Of a stretch of 64,000 nt of DNA, positions 59,560-64,000 are shown one piece after another (position 1 is the first letter of the stretch; every line of letters starts with the position of its first letter). This DNA is from Acidovorax sp. A79. Lineage in GTDB: Bacteria > Pseudomonadota > Gammaproteobacteria > Burkholderiales > Burkholderiaceae_C. The stretch covers positions 2,121,001-2,185,000 of the forward strand of contig NZ_AP028672.1 of NCBI RefSeq assembly GCF_041154505.1. The letters are read 5' to 3'. The position numbers were made by a program, and so were the translations under genes. Below the pieces are notes generated by a model. That model saw only the letters and a list, made by a program, of their open reading frames with translations, searched no databases and was not told where the DNA came from.

Positions 59560-60554
59560 GTGGCCCTCCTCGCATAAACAAAAAATTCACGGTTGCCGTC
59601 GCCGCCCTGGATCGGGCTGTCCAGCCAGGCGTGCACCGCCAGGCCCAGTTCGGCGCAGCAGTCACGGATGCGCTTTTCCACCACGGCGTACAGCGCCTCG
59701 TCGCGCACGATGCCGCCCTTGCCCACCTGGCCGGGCTGCAGCTCGAACTGCGGCTTGACCAGCATGAGCAGGTGGCCGTCGGGCCGCAGGAATGCGGCGA
59801 TGGCAGGCAGCACCAGGGTCAGCGAAATGAAGGACAGGTCGCCCACCACCACGTCGAACAACGGGGTCGTGTCCACGCCCGCGCATTCGGCGCGGCGCCG
59901 GCGCTGGACGGGCAGCGTGCCCAGCGCGCGCGCCTCGGCACGCTGCGCACGCTCGGACTTGAAGGCTTCGATGTCCTGGTCCTTGGCGTCGCCGCTGTCA
60001 TCGTAGGCGTCGTCCACTAGCCCGCCGTTGCGCATCCAGCTGTAGGGCGCCTCGGGCTGGGTCTCGTTGTCCTCGTCCACATCGACGGCTTCGGAGAGCG
60101 CGTCCTCGCACGCCTGCTGCAGCGCCTCGGCGGTCAGCGAGCGCGCATTCACGCCCTCGACGCAAACCACCCGCAGATCGCTGCGCAGCCGCTCGTGCAG
60201 CTGGCCGTGGCCCACGTCCACGCCGACGACCTGCGCCGCGCCCTGCTGCAACAGGCAATCGGTGAACCCGCCGGTGCTCTGCCCCACATCCAGGCAGCGC
60301 AGCCCGGCCACGGGCAGGCCCGTGGCCCGCAAGGCGCCTTCCAGCTTGAGCCCGCCGCGCGAGATGTACTTGGCCTCGGCATCGTCCAGCAGCTTCACCT
60401 CGGCCACGGACGGGATGTCATCGCCGTTCTTGGCCACCTTCTGCCAGGGCGCCAGCGGCGACAGGCGCCACTCGACGCCTGCAGCAATCAGCCGCTGTGC
60501 CTGCGAACGCGTGGCCGCATGGCCGGACTCCACCAAAAAAACATCTGCGCGCAT
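59556..60554 (-). CDS. tlyA: TlyA-family rRNA 2'-O-methyltransferase with an inserted segment
   Basis: This 332-residue protein has an N-terminal S4 domain (MRADVFLVESGHAATRSQAQ), YISRGGLKLEGALRATGL, the SAM motif CLDVGQSTGGFTDCLLQQGA, FDVVVGDLSFISLTLVLPAI and MLVKPQFELQPGQVGKGGIV. TlyA proteins are usually about 245-270 residues; the excess is a segment at about 150-232 that is first acidic (DVDEDNETQPE, DDAYDDSGDAKDQD) and then basic (LPVQRRRRAECAG). It lies between the SAM-binding half and the GDLSF motif. The gene overlaps metF and follows ahcY, the usual order in Betaproteobacteria. Confidence 0.9.
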   Translation of the reverse strand: MRADVFLVESGHAATRSQAQRLIAAGVEWRLSPLAPWQKVAKNGDDIPSVAEVKLLDDAEAKYISRGGLKLEGALRATGLPVAGLRCLDVGQSTGGFTDCLLQQGAAQVVGVDVGHGQLHERLRSDLRVVCVEGVNARSLTAEALQQACEDALSEAVDVDEDNETQPEAPYSWMRNGGLVDDAYDDSGDAKDQDIEAFKSERAQRAEARALGTLPVQRRRRAECAGVDTTPLFDVVVGDLSFISLTLVLPAIAAFLRPDGHLLMLVKPQFELQPGQVGKGGIVRDEALYAVVEKRIRDCCAELGLAVHAWLDSPIQGGDGNREFFVYARRAT

Positions 60555-60589
60555 GCGTCACTCTCTCGTCAATCGACGATGGATTTCGT

Positions 60590-60650
60590 AGCCAAAATGG
60601 CTTCTACCGCTTTATCCACAAGCGCTGGCCGCTCCCAAAAAAGGAGCAGC
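60590..60650. repeat. Hairpin and diverged dispersed repeat between tlyA and ahcY
   Basis: AGCCA (60590-60594) and TGGCT (60598-60602) form a short hairpin, followed by CGCTTTATCCACAAGCGCTGG (60609-60629), which resembles the GCGCTTATCCATCAAGCGC core at 46471-46489. GCTCCC and GGAGC around the A6 tract at 60637-60642 give another small stem. It lies just past the ahcY stop. Confidence 0.4.
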
Positions 60651-60667
60651 AACAGCCACCCGCACGA

Positions 60668-62101
60668 TCAGTAGCGGTACGTGTCGGGCTTGTACGGGCC
60701 TTGCTTGGGCACACCGATGTAGGCGGCCTGCTCGTCGGAAAGTTCCGTCAGCATCGCGCCCACCTTCTTGAGGTGCAGGCGCGCCACCTTCTCGTCGAGG
60801 TGCTTGGGCAGCACGTAGACCTTGCCGTTCTCGTAGTAGTCGCTGTGGGTGAACAGCTCGATCTGGGCGATGGTCTGGTTGGCGAAGCTCGACGACATCA
60901 CGAAGCTCGGGTGGCCCGTGCCGCAGCCCAGGTTCACCAGGCGGCCCTTGGCCAGCAGGATGATGCGCTTGCCGTCCGGGAAGATCACGTGGTCCACCTG
61001 GGGCTTGATCTCTTCCCACTCGTACTGCTCAAGCGTCGCGACCTGGATCTCGTTGTCGAAGTGGCCGATGTTGCAGACGATGGCCTGGTCCTTCATGGCC
61101 TTCATGTGGTCGTGGGTGATCACGTCCTTGTTGCCGGTGGTGGTCACGAAGATGTCGGCCTTGTCGGCGGCGTATTCCATCGTCACGACCTTGTAGCCTT
61201 CCATCGCGGCCTGCAGGGCGTTGATGGGGTCGATCTCGGTCACCCAGACCTGGGCGCTCAGGGCGCGCAGGGCCTGGGCAGAGCCCTTGCCCACGTCGCC
61301 GTAGCCGGCCACGCAGGCCACCTTGCCCGCGATCATCACGTCGGTGGCGCGCTTGATGCCGTCCACCAGCGACTCGCGGCAGCCGTACAGGTTGTCGAAC
61401 TTGCTCTTGGTCACCGAGTCGTTCACGTTGATCGCGCGGAACATCAGCGAGCCCTTGGCCGACATTTCCTTCAAGCGGTGCACGCCGGTCGTGGTCTCTT
61501 CGGTCACGCCGATGATCTGCGCGCTCTTGCGGCTGTACCAGGTCGGGTCCACGGCCAGCTTGGCCTTGATGGAGGCGAACAGGCAGGTTTCTTCTTCGCT
61601 GGTGGGGTTGGCGATCAGCGATGCGTCCTTTTCGGCGCGCTTGCCCAGGTGCATCAGCAGCGTGGCGTCGCCGCCGTCGTCCAGGATCAGGTTGGGGCCT
61701 TCGCCTTCGCTGCCGGCGGGGCCGAAGTCAAAAATGCGGTGGGTGTAGTCCCAGTATTCGGCCAGGGTCTCGCCCTTCACGGCGAACACGGGCGTGCCGC
61801 TGGCGGCAATCGCGGCGGCGGCATGGTCCTGCGTGGAGAAGATGTTGCACGAAGCCCAGCGCACCTCGGCACCCAGGGCCTGCAGCGTCTCGATCAGCAC
61901 GGCGGTCTGGATCGTCATGTGCAGGCTGCCGGTGATGCGGGCGCCCTTGAGCGCCTGCTTGGCGGCGAATTCCTCGCGGATGGCCATCAGGCCGGGCATC
62001 TCCGTTTCGGCGATGCGGATCTCTTTACGGCCCCAGGCGGCCAGGCCGATGTCGGCAATGATGCAGTCGGTGTTGACCGGGGCGTTGACGCGTGCGTTCA
62101 T
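60668..62101 (-). CDS. ahcY: S-adenosylhomocysteine hydrolase
   Basis: This 477-residue NAD-dependent enzyme splits SAH to adenosine and homocysteine. [79 protein letters not shown] (NAD-binding) and the C-terminal KPDTYRY are family hallmarks. The insert [16 protein letters not shown] belongs to the long bacterial form. The start [13 protein letters not shown] (ATG 62101) lies 80 bp behind an SAH riboswitch, giving direct feedback by the substrate. Confidence 0.98.
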   Translation of the reverse strand: MNARVNAPVNTDCIIADIGLAAWGRKEIRIAETEMPGLMAIREEFAAKQALKGARITGSLHMTIQTAVLIETLQALGAEVRWASCNIFSTQDHAAAAIAASGTPVFAVKGETLAEYWDYTHRIFDFGPAGSEGEGPNLILDDGGDATLLMHLGKRAEKDASLIANPTSEEETCLFASIKAKLAVDPTWYSRKSAQIIGVTEETTTGVHRLKEMSAKGSLMFRAINVNDSVTKSKFDNLYGCRESLVDGIKRATDVMIAGKVACVAGYGDVGKGSAQALRALSAQVWVTEIDPINALQAAMEGYKVVTMEYAADKADIFVTTTGNKDVITHDHMKAMKDQAIVCNIGHFDNEIQVATLEQYEWEEIKPQVDHVIFPDGKRIILLAKGRLVNLGCGTGHPSFVMSSSFANQTIAQIELFTHSDYYENGKVYVLPKHLDEKVARLHLKKVGAMLTELSDEQAAYIGVPKQGPYKPDTYRY

Positions 62102-62181
62102 GATGGTGTGCTCCAAAGCATGTTTGAAAGACCACATTCAGCGCGGGGATGAGACGGAAAGCTCACCACACGAGAAGTGGA

Positions 62182-62254
62182 TGAGCGTCGTTGCTAGATG
62201 ACTCCGAGCCTCACGCCCCGCCAGTGCTGGGGACGCTGCAACGCTCCTCGGATC
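62182..62254 (-). ncRNA. SAH riboswitch
   Basis: Read on the minus strand, the leader starts TCCGAGGAGCGTTGCAGCG, passes a GC-rich hairpin, continues GTGAGGCTCGGAGTCAT and closes with AGCAACGACGCTCA. TCCGAG pairs with CTCGGA (P1), and GAGCG/GTTGC pair with CGCTC/GCAAC downstream (pseudoknot P4 side). These are the conserved SAH riboswitch segments. It lies in the 5' leader of ahcY and should switch the transcript on when SAH accumulates. Confidence 0.92.
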
Positions 62255-62259
62255 GGCGG

Positions 62260-62265
62260 ATTATA
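62260..62265 (-). promoter_or_regulatory. -10 box of the ahcY promoter
   Basis: TATAAT (rc of 62260-62265) lies just upstream of the SAH riboswitch on the minus strand, preceded by TTTT. No good -35 is seen at 16-18 bp, so an activator or an extended contact may be needed. Confidence 0.6.
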
Positions 62266-62317
62266 AAAGCAAGTGCGGGAGGCGAGGGAGCGCCCCGCCT
62301 CGATGCCTTGGGCCGCG

Positions 62318-63415
62318 CTACGGCGCCAGCACGACCACGTGGCCTTCCTGCGGATCGATGCGGCCCGCATGCAGGTCTTCGACCAGGGCCTGCGCCGCCG
62401 CGAAACCCTGGTGTTCGCGCACCCGCATCCAGGGCTGGTGCGCGCTGCCGACGCGGTCGATGAACGCGCGCTGGGCGGCATTGAACTTCTGGTTGACCAC
62501 CTCGGGGCCCCAGTCCGCATTGCGCTTCCTGATCTGCACCGGCGCGAAATAGAACACGGGCGCGGGCCCCGGCAGGGCCGTGTCGCGCAGGAAGTGCGTG
62601 TTCTGCGCCGACCCCGCATAGCAGTCGTACACCAGGGCATCGCCCAGGTGGTGGTGCACGCGCGAGCGCAGATCCTCGTCGCCCGAGAAATCGACATACA
62701 GCGTGGGCACACCGGCATCCAGGGCCTCCAGCTCGCCATACGCCACCGTGCGCTGGTAGCAGCCAAGGCCCTGCACGAAGGCACTGTTGCGCGGCGCGGT
62801 GAGCCCCACGCGCTCGATCTGCCCGGGCCCCTCCAGGCAGAACGCGGTGCCGTAGGCCGTCTTGCTCGATGCGCTGGAGAACAGCAGCCGCCGCGCGCCG
62901 AAAAATCCGTTGTCCTGCAGGAAGTCCGCCAGCATGAACGACGTGATGAACAGCGGCCGCACCAGCATCTGGTAGTTTTCATCGCCTGCCCGGTATGCCG
63001 GGTCGGCGCTGGTGCGCGTGTACTGGTTGTAGGCCGAGGTGAGCGACTGGCGGTGCTCCGCGCCGTCGTAGAAGCCCCGGGCCGTCACGCGCACCGGCGC
63101 CATGCGCACATGGCTCGCAATGGGCCAGTAGCCGTAGAAGCGCTCGCCCACGGCCACGCCCTGCACGCCGGAGGCCACCACGTCGGCAAAGCCCCACACG
63201 GGCATGTGGCCCCAGCCCGCTTCGCCCGTGGGGAAAAAGTCCCAGTACTTCATCGCGTCGCCAAAGGCGGCGTAGGTGATGTTGTTCGTGGTCACCGCCA
63301 CGCGGTCCACGCGCAGCAGTGCCTCGCCGGGCTGCAGTGGAGCAAGGGGGAGCTCCTCGGTGCGGGTGTGATTCAATGCATTCCTGTCGGTCAACAGGCG
63401 GGTGAGCAGCGTCAT
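62318..63415 (-). CDS. DUF2855-family protein
   Basis: This 365-residue protein begins at MTLLTRLLTDRNALNHTRTE (ATG 63415) and contains EALLRVDRVAVTTNNITYAA and GWGHMPVWGFADVVASGVQG, a fragment like the GroES part of medium-chain dehydrogenases, then a Rossmann-like half (GARRLLFSSASSKTAYGTAF, VPTLYVDFSGDEDLRSRVHH). The label DUF2855 is from recognition of this pattern. A longer frame to 63934 is the antisense of the TetR gene. It is divergent from that TetR gene, which probably controls it. Confidence 0.8.
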   Translation of the reverse strand: MTLLTRLLTDRNALNHTRTEELPLAPLQPGEALLRVDRVAVTTNNITYAAFGDAMKYWDFFPTGEAGWGHMPVWGFADVVASGVQGVAVGERFYGYWPIASHVRMAPVRVTARGFYDGAEHRQSLTSAYNQYTRTSADPAYRAGDENYQMLVRPLFITSFMLADFLQDNGFFGARRLLFSSASSKTAYGTAFCLEGPGQIERVGLTAPRNSAFVQGLGCYQRTVAYGELEALDAGVPTLYVDFSGDEDLRSRVHHHLGDALVYDCYAGSAQNTHFLRDTALPGPAPVFYFAPVQIRKRNADWGPEVVNQKFNAAQRAFIDRVGSAHQPWMRVREHQGFAAAQALVEDLHAGRIDPQEGHVVVLAP

Positions 63416-63493
63416 GGAAAGTCTCCGTTTCAAGGGTGAAAAAACACTCAGGGCACTGTATGGCGCCCTGCCGCCGCGTGGGTTCGGAAACCG

Positions 63494-64000
63494 GTGAACC
63501 CGCCGCGCAAGCCCCTTGCCGCCAGCTCCAGCGCGGCCCCCAGGCCGCTCAAGCGCCCCCGCCAGGCCCGGGCGCGCTTCACGGTGCAGGCCATCTACGA
63601 CGCCTTTGTTCGGATTTGGCAACGCGACGGCTGGGACAAGCTCACCACGCGCAACGTGGCGCTGGAAACCGGCATTTCCGTCGGCACGCTGTACGACTAT
63701 TTCCCCAACAAGACAGCGCTGCTGTCGGGCTATGTGCGCCACTGCGTCGAGGCCCTGCTCGCCGCCATCGACCGCGAGGCCGTGCAGCCCGAGGGCCTGC
63801 CATGGACGCAGCGCATCCACCATCTCGTGCGCCTGGTGTGCGGCGTGGACGCACCGGGGCTGCCGCCCTTCCACCCCGACATGCTGGCGCTGGAGGCGCA
63901 GATGGCCGAGCCCCGGCACCACCGCCGCGTGCACGAAGAGCTGGCCGCCGCCTGGGGCCGGGTGATTGCCGCCTGCACCGACCTGCCCCGCCCGCCCGGG
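63494..64000 (+). CDS. TetR-family transcriptional regulator (3' end cut by window)
   Basis: A frame starting with GTG at 63494 runs open to the last base (169 codons visible). After an Arg/Pro-rich tail it shows the TetR helix-turn-helix: RARFTVQAIYDAFVRIWQRD, LTTRNVALETGISVGTLYDY, FPNKTALLSGYVRHCVEAL. The C-terminal ligand domain is incomplete. It is divergent from the DUF2855 gene across 78 bp. The exact start is uncertain because the N-terminal tail has no conserved landmark. Confidence 0.85.
   Translation, partial: MNPPRKPLAASSSAAPRPLKRPRQARARFTVQAIYDAFVRIWQRDGWDKLTTRNVALETGISVGTLYDYFPNKTALLSGYVRHCVEALLAAIDREAVQPEGLPWTQRIHHLVRLVCGVDAPGLPPFHPDMLALEAQMAEPRHHRRVHEELAAAWGRVIAACTDLPRPPG

Overview
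The window is high-GC DNA that reads as a chromosome of a Burkholderiales bacterium, most likely Comamonadaceae and close to Acidovorax. The reasons are the orphan Bug/TctC binding proteins, the order of housekeeping genes (ahcY-tlyA-metF behind an SAH riboswitch; tyrS / M23 peptidase / anmK; rplM-rpsI), and dispersed GCTAT-hairpin / GCGCTTG repeats that I associate with Acidovorax-type genomes. No rRNA, tRNA, CRISPR array, intact insertion sequence or phage gene was seen.

Positions 1-34261 are accessory and catabolic. They open with a MocR-type regulator divergent from a class II (degradative) HMG-CoA reductase and a Bug receptor. Next comes an acyl-CoA ligase / Bug / LysR block divergent from a NodB-fold hydrolase and an enoyl-CoA hydratase, then a TetR / Bug / M24-peptidase-like operon with a twin palindromic operator. 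From 28048 leftwards to 13508 runs one long leftward gene train: KstD-like flavoprotein, SDR, a branched-chain-type ABC importer (binding protein, LivH, fused LivM-LivG, LivF), a metallo-beta-lactamase-fold protein, homogentisate dioxygenase, fumarylacetoacetase, a DMT exporter, an Old Yellow Enzyme and two EthD-type proteins. Three closely related IclR regulators (28.2-30.9 kb) sit beside it. On their right is a divergent operon of a second binding protein, a phenol-type flavin monooxygenase and a 68-residue DUF2783 protein. I read the region as one regulon that imports an acid, oxidises or aromatises it, hydroxylates it to homogentisate and opens the ring to fumarate and acetoacetate. The substrate is not determined by the sequence.

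Positions 34477-64000 are mostly core genome: glmS with a divergent Lrp regulator, a MASE2-GGDEF cyclase, a soluble histidine kinase overlapping glmU, an FNR-like regulator, a BLUF photoreceptor, a FabF paralogue with a divergent TetR regulator, two DUF2917 genes sharing one promoter signature next to a LysR gene, tyrS, an M23 peptidase, anmK, mdtD, erpA, bactofilin, rpsI-rplM, a Ser/Thr kinase, rlmJ, and the ahcY-tlyA-metF-rlpA block behind an SAH riboswitch. The window ends in a DUF2855 gene and a truncated TetR gene.

The strongest candidates for something undescribed are the 13.5-34.3 kb catabolic regulon with its triple IclR control, the MBL and M24 proteins with altered metal-ligand motifs, the DUF2917 twin-promoter regulon, and the acidic/basic insertion in TlyA.
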